From the NCBI GenBank assembly GCA_917880885.1, contig OU862928.1:12915721-12979720 (forward strand): a DNA stretch of 64,000 bases, written 5' to 3'. This DNA is from Limnephilus marmoratus. Its lineage: Eukaryota > Arthropoda > Insecta > Trichoptera > Limnephilidae. The notes beneath the pieces were generated by a model. It was not told the origin of the DNA, ran no database searches, and saw only the letters and a program-made list of their open reading frames with translations. Each line of letters starts with the position of its first letter. The stretch's first letter is position 1. The translations under genes and the position numbers were made by a program. This document shows, one piece after another, positions 33,676 to 45,016 of this stretch.

Positions 33676-33750
33676 TGGTTAATAGTGTAGTGGCTAGCGC
33701 GCTCGCTCAACCACACCTAACGGAACAAGTTCGAACCCCACCTATTCCAG
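33676..33750 (+). other. tRNA-like boxes in the LINE 5' region
   Basis: TAGTGTAGTGGCTAGCGCGC resembles box A with D-arm. About 35 nt downstream, AGTTCGAACCCC resembles box B. It lies inside the inserted unit (which begins at 33567), upstream of ORF1. It may be a SINE inserted earlier, or a promoter element of this LINE. Confidence 0.5.
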
Positions 33751-33837
33751 AAGAATTTAGATATTTTTATTTTTTCTAAATCTCTACCCGAGATCCAAAC
33801 CTTTCCAAGATGAATAGGCAGAAGAAATCTCAAAAAA

Positions 33838-34660
33838 GTGACATCTAGCGATTCGGAAGAGGACTACACCAATCCTAATAAGACGACCAAAGGTGTAGGA
33901 AAAGGAGCACTTGAACTAGACGACAAAATTATGAAAAAAATTATCCTGCACATTGATAAAAACATGGATAATATTAAAAAGAAATCATCACTAAAATGGA
34001 AAAAATCACCTCAGAAACTCAAAAAAGCATCGAATTTATAAGTAACCAGTATGATGAACTAATAAAAAAGATTGACTAAACTCTCTTACAAAATAAAAAA
34101 AATTGAAGGTGAAATTGAAAACTTCAAAAAAGAACAACTTGGCAAAAATTCTATTATTAAACATCCTGAAATTAAAGTATCTGAATTAGAATCAAAATTC
34201 CGATCTAACTATTTGGAGATAGCAGGCATAAAACTATCAAGTGGCGAAGAGGCGACTGAAATAGTCAAAAGAGTGGCTGCAGCGGCTGGTTTGGAGATCA
34301 AAAATGGAGATATAACTGATGTCAAAAGAATTCCGGACAGACGTATTGATGCCCCCCCCTCCAAACTGCTGGTTCACTTCACCAACAAAACCGCAAGAGA
34401 CAACCTCATCGCCTTAAGAAAAAACATCAACTACGCTGCCATCAAAGGACTCGCCCAAAAAAAGATTTACACTGGAGAAGAACTTACCGCGTATCATAAA
34501 GAACTTCTCTGGCAAACGAAAAAATTTGCCAAAGAAAAAAATTATACCTATCTCTGGTACAAGGATGGTAAAATCATCATGACGCGCCTCACAAACGAAA
34601 AAAATATTTATATAAAACATGTAAATGATTTAAAAAAAAAAAAACTTAAAATATTGTGGA
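33838..34660 (+). pseudogene. LINE ORF1, FP-like with coiled coil
   Basis: Acidic N-terminus (SDSEEDY), a Lys/Ile-rich coiled-coil-like part, then a nucleic-acid-binding region: RSNYLEIAGI, VKRIPDRR, KLLVHFTNKTARD. The C-terminal block is KKIYTGEELTAYHKELLW with AKEKNYTYLWYKDGK. This arrangement matches ORF1 proteins of insect LINEs that carry a domain named after the baculovirus FP protein. One early stop or frameshift (around 34041-34072) splits it. The protein probably bound LINE RNA. A run of 12 A (34631-34642) follows near its end. Confidence 0.75.
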
Positions 34661-34704
34661 AATTATCCTCTTATATTTCTTCACAATCTACACATCATAC
34701 AAAA

Positions 34705-37609
34705 ATGGATTCTTTTTCTACCAAAATAAAGTCTAACAAATCAGACCTATCAATCTACCATCAAAATATTTGATCGATAAACAAAAACTTTGACCATTTT
34801 CTCATCGAACTCGAACTTACTAAAACCAAATATGACCTAATTATCTTGACAGAATATTGGCTAACACCTTACTATACTCCCAAAAACATCCCCAATTATA
34901 CCCACCATCACACCTCGAATCACTACAGACAAAACGACGGCGTAGTAGTATATACATTAAACAACACTCCCAACGTCAAAGAAATCGTCAAAGAAATCAC
35001 CATTACAAACTCCAACTGTCTTCAAATAACATACAGCATAAATACATGTATTATTGCACTTTACCGCTCTCCTTCCAAACCTAACATCTCCCCTTTTTTG
35101 CGAGACTTAAACTGTTATCTTACCGAGCTAAAAAAAAACAAAAAACCTAGTCTTAATTGGAGACCTCAACATTAATATTCTAAAAAACAACGAACATCCA
35201 CAGTGCCAAGATTACTTAAATACCATTATGTTTCACGGAATGAAAAGTACAATAAACTCACCTACACGATGTACACCACACTCTTCCTCCTGCATCGACC
35301 ATATTATGGTTAAAACATCAAACCAATACACTTCAGAAATCCACATGTCATCAATTACAGATCACTACGCCACCTCCTTCACAATGAGTTCCAAACACAA
35401 CGTACAAAGCAAACATCAATTGTAATAACAAAGAAAATAATTAACTATGACCACCTCAACAAAACGATTAGCTCTAAATCCTGGGACAGACTCTATAAGA
35501 TAGCAAACATAGATGAGGCATGGAACTACTTCTCTACCTACATACAAGAAACCCTTGTTCAAAACACCAAAACCACCACAAAAACCATTCCTAGAGCAAT
35601 CAAACCTCTCAAACCATGGATAAATCACACCATCATCAACTGCATTCGGAAACGCAATTCCATACATAAAAAATGTGCCACGAATCCATATGATATTACA
35701 CTTCATAATTTCTACAAAAGATACCGAAATATTTGCACACAAGTCATTAGGAAAGCCAAAAATCTATACTACAATAAAAAAATTTCCGAATGCAACAACG
35801 ATCCTAAAAAAATATGGAAAGACCTCAAGGAAGCTACCAATTCAAATAAAGCCACCGACGCCTTAAACTCTCTCAATATCAATAATATCACCGTAGACTT
35901 TACATCGAACCCCAACACAATTGTCAATCATATAAACAGTTATTTTGCAAATATAGGTCCAGAACTAGAAACAAAAATCCAATCAAGCAACCATATGCTG
36001 AGCCCTAGCGTGCATCCTTCCAATGATGAATTCCCAACCCGATTTGTTCTCAAAACGGTTACAGAGAAAGAAGTTTCTACGGTAAAAAACTCTTCATCCA
36101 CCGGCATTGACGAAATACCCAACAGTGTTCTTAAAAAAATTGCCCCGGTTATAATACAACCATTAACTCATCTGCTGAATATTAGCATTCGCCAAGGATT
36201 ATTTCCCGCCATTCTTAAACAAGGTCTTATTATCCATTTTTACAAATCAGGCTCCAAACTTGATATTAGTAATTCTCGTCCTATTACGTTGCTCAATTCC
36301 TTGTCTAAAGTATTTGAAAAGATCGTTAATAATAGTCTTATGGAATACCTGGAAACTAACAACCTACTATCGCCGCGACAATTTGGCTTCAGAAACCATA
36401 AAAATACAAAGGATGCCATAGCCACCATCACTGACCATATCTCTGGCCACCTTGATGTGTGCTCGAAATGTCTATCGGTATTTCTCGACCTGTGTAAAGC
36501 GTTTGATACAAAATCACACATCAAATTAGAACGCAAATTGTTCAACATAGGTATTAGGAATAATGAATTAAGCCTCCTCTCCAGTTTCCTATCTGACAGA
36601 TCCCAATGCGTTAAACTCAGAGCTACAAAGAGTCAGAATTTACCTATTAGTTACGGTGTCCCATAAGGCAGTGTTATAGGTCCAACGCTCTTCCTAATAT
36701 ACATTAACGAGTTGTGTAACCTAGATATCGATGCCACTATTGTCAGTTTCGCCGACGACACTGTACTACTATTTCAAGCAAAAAATTGGCCTACCGTATA
36801 TTCTAAAGCGGAGGTAGGAATTCAAAAGGTTAAATATTGGCTTGACTCGAACACATTAACTCTTAACTTACAGAAAACAAAATACTTACTGTCTAGTCTC
36901 ACCAATATCACAAAACCAAACCTACACCCAAAATTAAAAATACACGAATGTAATAACTCATCTCTGAACAGGAATTGCAACTGCCCATGCCTAGAACAAG
37001 TAACAACTATCAAATATTTAGGATTAACCTTTGATACACACCTAAATTGGAAGCAACGTATACTTAACACTACAAACAAAATCCGCAAATCTATATACTT
37101 TTTCAAACAAGAGCGCAATTTCCTTAACCTACAACTTTTAAAAACAGTGTATTACTCATTTTGCCAATTTTACATCGAATACGGAATTTTAGCTTGGGGA
37201 AACACTTATTCTAATGCCCTCGACCCCATCATTAAAGCACAAAAACTAATAATAAAAATAATTCTTAAACTTCCTCTCACTACCAGATACCGATACGATC
37301 TTCAATACTTTCAATGTTATGGACATTAAACAGCTCTACGCAAAATCCATCTTACTTTATTTACATAAAAACAACAAAATCCTATACAAACCAACACAAA
37401 TGATACACAATACTCGAGCCAAAAATAAAGAACTTCTCCAAACTCCCTTTTCTAAAACCACCTTTGGACAAAAACACTTTAAATACATAGCTTGCAAACT
37501 ACACAATACACTTCCAGCTACGATTAGACAAACTGAATCAATGACTAAATTCAAACAAGATATAAAGAAATGGATTATAAGTATTGGACGTCACACTACT
37601 AACTCCTAA
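34705..37609 (+). pseudogene. LINE ORF2 (endonuclease-RT), disrupted
   Basis: Endonuclease begins DLSIYHQNI (34755), with a TGA next, then KYDLIILTEYW and ALYRSPSKPNI. RT blocks: SSTGIDEIPNSVLKK (about 36095), SRPITLLNSLSKVFEK (36270), FLDLCKAFDTKSH (36480), YGVP followed by a TAA in place of Gln (36663-36668), and VSFADDTVLLF (36745). The C-terminal region contains FCQFYIEYGILAWGN, and the last ORF ends at 37609. The mix of a few stops and long open parts suggests intermediate age. By eye it belongs to the same clade as the LINEs at 1007, 23345, 46511 and 52690. Confidence 0.88.
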
Positions 37610-37907
37610 CATCTGTAAAATAGATTACAAATAGACAGAATTACCATCTCACGTTATGTCCTTATCCTTATTAAAGAACTTAAAATAGTAAAATCCTATA
37701 TGCATAATATAACTCCCTATATAGATTCGACAGGATTTCCTACTATATTCACCTCTTCCTTCACCTATATCTCTCTCTTTATGGTATTAACCCTCAATTT
37801 AAATCATCTTTCTGTTTGAATTGTATAAATCTGTAGGTATCTTACCTTAAATATTCTATGTTATAATTAAATATTTTTATGTATGATACTCATTTATGTA
37901 CCTCTAC

Positions 37908-37944
37908 GCCTGTCTCAACACAGGTATACCCTAGTGAGACAGGC
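37908..37944 (+). other. LINE 3' UTR stem-loop
   Basis: A 10-bp perfect stem GCCTGTCTCA/TGAGACAGGC, left linker ACAC, inner hairpin AGG-TATAC-CCT, right linker AG. Same layout as 4158, 25000 and 55882. Confidence 0.8.
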
Positions 37945-38006
37945 ATCGAATAATGTAATGTAAACATACCTTATATAGATAAATAAAAAAATTAAAAAAA
38001 AACCCA

Positions 38007-38447
38007 AGTGACCAGTTCAGGTATGGGGCTCCATCGAAGCCAGAGTAAAGCTAGCCTCCCAAAAACTGGGCGTACTCTACAGAGGCCGCAGATACTTTAA
38101 TAGTACACAACTGTTAACCCTGTACAAATCAAAAGTGCGTATCACAGTTGAATTTGGCAGCCACCTCTGGTCTGGAGCTCCAATTACCTGAAAAATACCC
38201 TCGACTCTGTGCAGAAATGGGCGGTCCGCTTAATAGATTCTCCCATCTTAACAGACGGATTGCAATCTTTAGAGTACAGGGGTCGGTTGGGAATGCTATC
38301 CTTATTCTACCGGTATTACAATGGAAGATGCTCTGAGGAACTAGCGTCATTGATCCCTTCCCTACCGGTGCATTTTCGGGAAACACGCCAAACGCGTACC
38401 CAATATTTGTACACGGTATAAAGTCCTGGCTGCAGTTGCCAATTATA
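38007..38447 (+). pseudogene. BS-like LINE, 3' continuation of 31270-33566
   Basis: Reads VQVWGSIEARVKLAS, KLGVLYRGRRYFN, LLTLYKSKVRITVEFGS, SVQKWAVRLIDSP and SLEYRGRLGMLSLFYRYY, the post-RT region of the family whose 3' ends are also seen at 15755 and 45845. Frameshifts are present. The segment breaks at about 38447 and joins a foreign ORF1 fragment. Confidence 0.82.
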
Positions 38448-38680
38448 ACAAAAAAAACAAAACGAACAAACTTAACTCGGCACACCTTGGCATCGACGGC
38501 GCGAAGTCACCAATTTACGTCAGCGAACATCTCTCCCCCGCTAATAAAGTCCTGCATGCAGCTACAAGGATGAAAGCCAAGGAAACTAATCATAAATACG
38601 TATGGATACGTAATGGTCGCATCCTAGTACGTAAAGATGATAGCTCTGCGTGCGTGGTGTTGATCCGTGATCATAATTAT
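38448..38680 (+). pseudogene. FP-like ORF1 C-terminal fragment
   Basis: Translates as SPIYVSEHLSPANKVLH, RMKAKETNHKYVWIRNGR and ILVRKDD, close in pattern to the ORF1 at 48275-48845 (PVYISEHLTSTNKRLLYL, KLAYVWVKAGR). Only the C-terminal third remains. It is joined directly to a LINE of another ORF1 type. Confidence 0.75.
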
Positions 38681-39125
38681 AAATGTTCCCGAAAGCACAA
38701 AACTAAACCAAATTGAAAAAATCGAGGATGACAATTTACAAATTACAACCATTCTGAAGAAAATAGACAACAACATTGATCCAAATTCCATTAATACTTT
38801 CCGTCTTGGAGCAGTGAGGCCTGACAAATCGAGGCCCATTAAAGTTATCCTAAGAAACTCGACTGAAGCAATGACTATCCTCCGAAAAAAAAACTTTTAC
38901 ATGAACAACTCCCCAGTCAAAATTTTTGCCGACCAAACACCAAATCAAAGAAAATACTTGTTGGACCTACGTCAAACCATGGAAAGTCGGATTCAGGGAG
39001 GTGAAGTTGGGTTAACTATTAAATATATCAACAGTAAGCCGACAATAGTTAAGACAACTACAAAAAACTCAAAGACATCAATGGATACGGCCAAAACATC
39101 CGGGGCTGCCGCACCAAACTCTTAG
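38667..39125 (+). CDS. LINE ORF1, RRM-type, probably 5'-truncated
   Basis: 152 codons: VPESTKLNQIEKIEDDN, then NTFRLGAVRPDKSRPIKVIL, RKKNFYMNNSPVKI, DQTPNQRKYLLDLR and KYINSKPTIVK. This is the RNA-binding ORF1 type in which an RRM-like region is followed by a basic C-terminal part. The usual N-terminal coiled coil is missing because the element joins a foreign fragment at about 38680, so the start codon used here is probably not the native one. Its 3' end overlaps ORF2 in the -1 frame, with a slippery heptamer at 39062-39068. Confidence 0.8.
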   Translation: MIIIINVPESTKLNQIEKIEDDNLQITTILKKIDNNIDPNSINTFRLGAVRPDKSRPIKVILRNSTEAMTILRKKNFYMNNSPVKIFADQTPNQRKYLLDLRQTMESRIQGGEVGLTIKYINSKPTIVKTTTKNSKTSMDTAKTSGAAAPNS

Positions 39126-41917
39126 AGTTGAAAACTGCTATTCAATTACTTCAAAACATCGATGTATTTCTTCTTACTGAGACCTGGCTTGATCATGATA
39201 TTCATACCGAGGAACTTGGATTTACCTCTTACAACACCTACCGCCTTGACAGAAATCCAGCCACCAGCAATAAAACCAGAGGAGGAGGAGTTCTCATATC
39301 CGTTCATAAATCACTGTCGACCACTCGATTAATTTGCAAACATCAAGACGTGGAACAGGTATTCGTATTACTAAAATCTAAATCAAATAAAATTCTATTA
39401 GGATGTGTCTACATTCCTCCAGGATCCAATATCACAGTCTACAGAAACCATATTGATGACCTCGAAACCTTCAAAAACAAATATCCTGATGCCAGAACAA
39501 TTTTATTTGGTGACTACAATACCCCTAGCATTGATTGGATGAATAAAAACTCTTGTACCAACTTAAACCTGCCAGAAAATGCTCGCGAAATAATAGATAT
39601 GACGAACTTACTCTCTCTACATCAAGTCAATCAAGTCTACAATAACTATAATCGGCTGCTGGATCTGGTATTCTGTAGTGATCTCTCAATTCATATTGTT
39701 AAATCGGTTGATGAGCTCCTCCCCCTAGACTGCCACCACCCCGCTCTAAGCATAACCATCACGACGAATAACTCACCAGACAACACAACTATTCTGCCTA
39801 ACCTTACTTATAATTTTTCCAAAGCTGACTATCCTAATATGAACCTATATCTTGCAAATGAAGACTGGTCATTTCTTCACCACAACAATAATATTAATTA
39901 TAATCTTGAAACTTTTTACACAATTATTAACAGGGCCATTGAAAATTATGTACCACTTTCACACTTCAAAGAAGCAAAGTTCCCGAAATGGTTCAGCGGT
40001 GAGCTAATTAACCTAGTTATCTGTAAAAAAATTGCACACAAAAACTTTAAAGAATCCAGCTCCCTTAACGACTATAAAATATTTCACAACTACAGAACTC
40101 AATGTAAAAAACTGTCAAAAATATCGTATTTTAATTATGTAAATGAAATCGAAAAATCTATACCCTCTAATACACAAAACTTTTTCACACATGTTAACTC
40201 TCTTAGAAAAAACAAACAAGGTTTACCCATCTCAATGCACTTCAAAGAAAAGAATAGCACTGATATGAAAGTGAAGGTTAACTATTTTGCTGATTATTTC
40301 AAAAGTGTCTATGACGAAAATATCCCAGACAATTATGTAGCACCTCCTTCCCTTAATGAGAGCATACATATCCCTGCTATTCACATTAATATAGATGACG
40401 TTAAAACTAAAATTAAATCCCTAGACAAAAACAAGAAGGCCGGACCTGACAATGTGCATCCCAATATCCTTATTAATTGCATTGCTTCACTGGCCGAGCC
40501 AATTTGTTTATTGTTTAATCAATCCCTCGACACAGGTTGCTTCCCTGACATTTGGAAACGTTGCTATCTAACACCTATATTAAAAAAAGGTAATAAAAGT
40601 GATATCACTAACTATAGACCAATATGTAAGCTATCTGTAATCCCGAAACTCTTTGAAAAACTATTGCTTGATCAAATTTCCCCATATATTAACCATCTCA
40701 TTGTTCCAAATCAACACGGATTTTTGTCGGGCAGATCAACCCTAACAAATCTATCGTTATATGAAAACTATATATCAAACGCATTAGCTAACAGAAATCA
40801 AGTCGATTCTATTTATACGGATTTCATCAAGGTCTTCGACAAAGTTTGCCATAAAATTCTACTGGTTAAGTTACGTAAGCTAGGTATTGGTGGAAAACTT
40901 TTAGATTGGTTTGCAAGCTATTTATCTGATAGTGTACTACTTGTTAAAATTAATTTGTTCCTTTCCAATCAATTTATAGCTACCAGTGGTGTACCACAAG
41001 GGTCTCATTTAGGCCCAATTTTGTTTCTTCTGTTTATAAACGATATTGTTGATATATTTGATAAAGATGTAAATGTGTTGCTTTTTGCAGATGATTTGAA
41101 AATATTTAAAATAATTAAAACCGTTGAAGATTGTATCTGTCTACAGAATAATTTACACAAGTTAATTAATTGGTGTTCTGTTAACAAACTGTTCCTGAAC
41201 ATAAATAAGTGTCATGCAATAAGATTTTATAGAATAAGTCAACCAATTATTCATCCATATGTACTTAATAACACTACCCTTACCTCTGTCGAAGAAATAA
41301 ACGACCTGGGCATAATTTTTGACTCTAAATTAAACTTTATAACCCATATAAACACAATTGGTAATAAAGGAATGAAAATGCTTGGCTTCATTCTTCGAAA
41401 TTCCAGAGGTTTTAGGAATATTTCAACACTAAAAATTTTGTATACATCCTTAGTACGTAGTCAAGTCGAATATAACTCCTCGATCTGGTCCCCCCATTTT
41501 AAAATACATTCAGATTCAATCGAAAAAATTCAACATAAATTTCTAAGACATATTAATTTTAAACTCGGTATTCCCATTGAAAACATAAACTACAATTACT
41601 TGATGAAAGAACTAAATTTATTAAAACTCTCAGATCGAAGAATTATATCCGACTTAATATTTATGTTCAAAATTGTAAATGGTAGCATAGACAGTCCTAA
41701 TTTAACTAAGTTCATTGAATTTCATATTCCCACGAGAACCACTCGATCTAAAATCCTGTTTAAATGTAACAATAATAAGACTGAGTATACTAAACACTCC
41801 CTTTTACCTAGGTTTCATGATGTTACTAATAGATATGCAGATGTTGCAGATCTATTTAACTGCACGGAAAGTAGGTACAAGAGGGCTATGCTATCAAACC
41901 TTTTCAGTCAATATTAA
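39056..41917 (+). CDS. LINE ORF2, full-length endonuclease-RT, intact
   Basis: About 953 codons without a stop, from a TAA at 39053-39055 to the stop at 41915. The first conserved endonuclease motif (YGQNIRGCRTK, about 39083) precedes any in-frame ATG. Endonuclease: LLTETWLD, RGGGVLISVH, LLGCVYIPPGS, GDYNTPSIDW, DLVFCSD and DCHHPAL. RT: NKKAGPDNVHPN, NYRPICKLSVIPKLFEK, QHGFLSGRSTLTN, SGVPQGSHLGPILF and LLFADDLKIFK (Asp pair intact), then EINDLGIIFDSKLNF and SLVRSQVEYNSSIW. It copies LINE RNA at nicked chromosomal DNA. No inactivating change is visible in ORF2, so recent activity is plausible. Confidence 0.9.
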   Translation, partial: NYKKLKDINGYGQNIRGCRTKLLELKTAIQLLQNIDVFLLTETWLDHDIHTEELGFTSYNTYRLDRNPATSNKTRGGGVLISVHKSLSTTRLICKHQDVEQVFVLLKSKSNKILLGCVYIPPGSNITVYRNHIDDLETFKNKYPDARTILFGDYNTPSIDWMNKNSCTNLNLPENAREIIDMTNLLSLHQVNQVYNNYNRLLDLVFCSDLSIHIVKSVDELLPLDCHHPALSITITTNNSPDNTTILPNLTYNFSKADYPNMNLYLANEDWSFLHHNNNINYNLETFYTIINRAIENYVPLSHFKEAKFPKWFSGELINLVICKKIAHKNFKESSSLNDYKIFHNYRTQCKKLSKISYFNYVNEIEKSIPSNTQNFFTHVNSLRKNKQGLPISMHFKEKNSTDMKVKVNYFADYFKSVYDENIPDNYVAPPSLNESIHIPAIHINIDDVKTKIKSLDKNKKAGPDNVHPNILINCIASLAEPICLLFNQSLDTGCFPDIWKRCYLTPILKKGNKSDITNYRPICKLSVIPKLFEKLLLDQISPYINHLIVPNQHGFLSGRSTLTNLSLYENYISNALANRNQVDSIYTDFIKVFDKVCHKILLVKLRKLGIGGKLLDWFASYLSDSVLLVKINLFLSNQFIATSGVPQGSHLGPILFLLFINDIVDIFDKDVNVLLFADDLKIFKIIKTVEDCICLQNNLHKLINWCSVNKLFLNINKCHAIRFYRISQPIIHPYVLNNTTLTSVEEINDLGIIFDSKLNFITHINTIGNKGMKMLGFILRNSRGFRNISTLKILYTSLVRSQVEYNSSIWSPHFKIHSDSIEKIQHKFLRHINFKLGIPIENINYNYLMKELNLLKLSDRRIISDLIFMFKIVNGSIDSPNLTKFIEFHIPTRTTRSKILFKCNNNKTEYTKHSLLPRFHDVTNRYADVADLFNCTESRYKRAMLSNLFSQY
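39062..39068 (+). promoter_or_regulatory. Slippery heptamer A AAA AAC in ORF1/ORF2 overlap
   Basis: ORF1 codons here are ACA AAA AAC, so the heptamer is in the exact phase for -1 slippage. The -1 frame continues into ORF2 as CTC AAA GAC. Short complementary pairs downstream, GGAT/ATCC and CGGC/GCCG (39073-39112), interleave as in an H-type pseudoknot. The pairs are only 4 bp each. Confidence 0.55.
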
Positions 41918-42103
41918 TTCTATATTTTGTACTAAAGATTTTTGTATGTAATTCTCTATCTGGTGTCATTTCTAATTCAAATGCCACAATCATCTGTTAA
42001 ACTTTTTTTTTTATTATTTCTGTATTATTATTTTTCATTTTGTGACATGTAATCAGTTCTTATGGTATATGTATACCGTTGAAATTAAATAAATAAATAA
42101 ATA
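41918..42103 (+). other. LINE 3' UTR with terminal palindrome
   Basis: Ends with the palindrome GGTATATGTATACC (42064-42077) followed by GTTGAAATTAAATAAATAAA. This is a 3'-end type different from the stem-loop clade. Confidence 0.7.
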
Positions 42104-42191
42104 ACTCCCTGGTTTCTCTCACCTGATTTTCTTCCGCAAGTTAGTTGATTTTCTAAACTCACTTCTCTGATTTGTTTTTTACCCTTATATA

Positions 42192-45016
42192 ATGTTTAAT
42201 ATTTATTATCAAAATGTAACCGGACTGCGTTCCAAAACCAAAATATTCTACTTAAATATTACTAATAATGATTATGATATCATTATGATAACTGAATCAT
42301 GGCTCGTGGAAAGCATTGCCACTGAGGAATTTTTTGATAATCGTTATGTAGTATTTAGACGAGATCGTATAGATAATAAAATAGGAGGGGGTGTGATTAT
42401 TGCGTTTAAGAAACACCTGACAGTTGTAGAGCAGAAGGATTGGCAATCGACTGCTGAGGACCTGTGGGTGACTCTTATATCTAAAAATTCTAAAAGGATC
42501 AATTTGTGTTGTGTTTATATTCCATCTGGAGTCAACCACACACGTAACATTTATGAGTTTATGGACACACTATGTGATCTTTGGGCTCTTCATCACGATG
42601 ATAATTTTATTATAGCGGGAGATTTCAATCTACCTCAAATAGACTGGTCTATTAGTAATGAAAATAGTATGAAAATCGTAAATACTCACCATTCAGAAAT
42701 AATTTCCAAAATCTCTGATACTCTTTGTTTTACTGATCTTTCACAATATTGTATTTTTCCTAACAACAGGCACAAATTCTTAGATCTCGTTTTTAGTTCT
42801 TTTCCTGTCATTGTAGCACACACCTCTCAACATCTTATACCTGAATGTCAACATCACAAATCAATCACTATTAATATGAATTTAGAGTTAGACATTCCCA
42901 TGGTAAATAACAATAGAACCATAAATCTCTTTAAAAAAGCTAATTACGAAATCATAAACAATATCCTCAGCAATGTTGATTGGGATGTAGAATTTTTAAA
43001 CTTATCTACCAATAAAGCTATTAACCGTTTTTATGATATTTTACAAGGAATTATTCAAATTTACGTTCCATCTAAAAAAGTTCAGGTCAATAACTCATAT
43101 CCTTACTGGTATAGCCCGGCTTTAATAAAATTGACTAAGGAAAAATACAAGGTATTTAAAAAGTGGAAAAAATGGTCTAATTCTTTGGATTATCAAGAAT
43201 TCTGTGTTCTGCGAACGAGACAAAAAAATGTCTAATGAATGTCATAGACAATTTATAACAAATGCTGAACTCAAAATATCTCATGATCCAAAGAATTTCT
43301 GGTCCTATGTGAAAAGTAAAAGAAATAGTTCAGGGTTACCCAATACTATGAAACTAGAGAATACAACTGCTAACAATCCTTTAGCTATATGTAACATGTT
43401 TTCAAAACACTTCGCCTCTACCTATAATTATAATGTAACTCCCAAAACATTACCTAATATTCCTCAAGAAAACAATGGTATAAACATTTGTTCTATTTCA
43501 GTTTCTAAGGAAAAAATAGAAAAAATAATTAATGACATCTCTTGGTCGTTGGGTGAAGGTTTTGATAAAATACCATCTCATTTTATAAAAATGTGCGTCA
43601 AAGAAATATCGAAACCTCTAGTATTGCTTTTTCAATTATCTCTGAAAGAAGGCGTCTTTCCAGATCAATGGAAATGTGCGCTCATTACGCCAGTATTCAA
43701 ATCTGGGTCTAAGAACGACGCTCAGAACTATCGTCCAATATCAAAATTATCTATCTTTAGTAAGATTTTTGAAAAAATTGTTCATGAGCAACTGTATGAC
43801 TGTGTTCAGTCTGTAATAACTGAGAATCAACATGGCTTTGAAAAAAAGATCAACTGTATCCAATCTTGCTGTATTTACTGAATTTATTTCTAAATCAATG
43901 GATAAACGAATCCAAGTGGACGCAGTGTATACAGATTTCTCCAAGGCATTTGACAGAATCGACCATAGTCTACTCTTGTCAAAACTATTAGCTTTAGGAA
44001 TACATGGTGATTTGTACCGATGGCTAGTCTCCTCCTATCTTGACAAACGTTCCCAGATAATACCAGTGAATGGTTTTAATTCTGAAATTGTCAATGTACC
44101 TTCAGGTGTCCCACAAGGGTCTCATCTGGGACCATTGCTTTTCACTATATTTATCAATGACATCGTAAAATGCTTTAAGCATTCTAAAGTTTTGCTCTTT
44201 GCTGATGACATGAAAATATATACCTCTATCAACTCTATTTCTGACTGCTATAAACTTCAAGAAGATCTTAATGGACTTCATAATTATTGTACTGTCAACT
44301 ATCTCCATTTGAATACCGACAAATGTTACGTTATTACCTTTACAAAAAACCAAAAAACAATCGAACATGATTATCATATTACAAACAGTCAAGCACTTAA
44401 AAAACTCAATCAAATTCGAGACCTCGGTGTTCTTATTGACAATAAACTTTCGTTTAAGGCGCATGTGGATATTATTGTTAAGAAATCCATGAGCATGTTA
44501 GGATTTTTATTCCGTATTGGAAAAGAGTTCACCAATATCCATACCCTCAAAATATTATATTACTCCTATGTTCGAAGCCATCTTGAATATGCTTCTCCTG
44601 TATGGAATCCGCTGTATAATATACACACAAAGCGCATAGAAGCTGTCCAAAGAAAATTTGTACATCACTTGAACTTTAAGAGACATGTGCGTTATTATGA
44701 CATGGATAGCTCATTAAAACACTATGGACTTAAAACTCTAAGAAGTAGGAGAGACATCGCGGATATAACTTACTTATACAAAGTCCTGAGTGGTCATATT
44801 GACTGTCCAGCTCTTTTGTCGTCAATTAATATTAGAATCCCGAGTAAGAAAACTAGAGACAAGTCATTGTTTCATATCGAAAGTGCTTCAACCAGTCTCA
44901 GGCAAAATTCTTTCTTATTAAGAACTTGCAATCTTTATAACAAAAAATGTATCGATTCTGATATTTTTTCGTGTACTTTAACCACTTTTAGACAAATACT
45001 TAATGGAGTCTTATAA
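42192..45016 (+). pseudogene. LINE ORF2, near-complete, two frameshifts
   Basis: Endonuclease starts MFNIYYQNVTGLRSK and includes MITESWL, GGGVIIAFK, CCVYIPSGVN and GDFNLPQIDW. RT includes SKIFEKIVHEQLY, YTDFSKAFDRIDH, SGVPQGSHLGPLLFT and LFADDMKIYTS, then IRDLGVLIDNKLSF and YVRSHLEYASPVW. The frame changes once in an A-run near 43226 and once near 43845, where a single base appears lost in the block GFxKKRSTVSN. No stop other than those caused by the shifts is seen. By eye it is the same clade as the LINE at 39056-41917. No ORF1 is present; the copy starts about 90 bp after the previous LINE tail. Confidence 0.88.

Larger units (their letters stand above)
33567..38006 (+). mobile_element. 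LINE inserted into an older LINE, TSD about 11 bp
   Basis: A 4.4-kb non-LTR element flanked by AGTGACAGTT (33557-33566) and AGTGACCAGTT (38007-38017). Removing it rejoins the reading of the host LINE. It contains a 270-bp 5' region with a tRNA-like segment, ORF1, ORF2, and a 3' UTR with the shared stem-loop and an A-rich tail. Confidence 0.85.
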
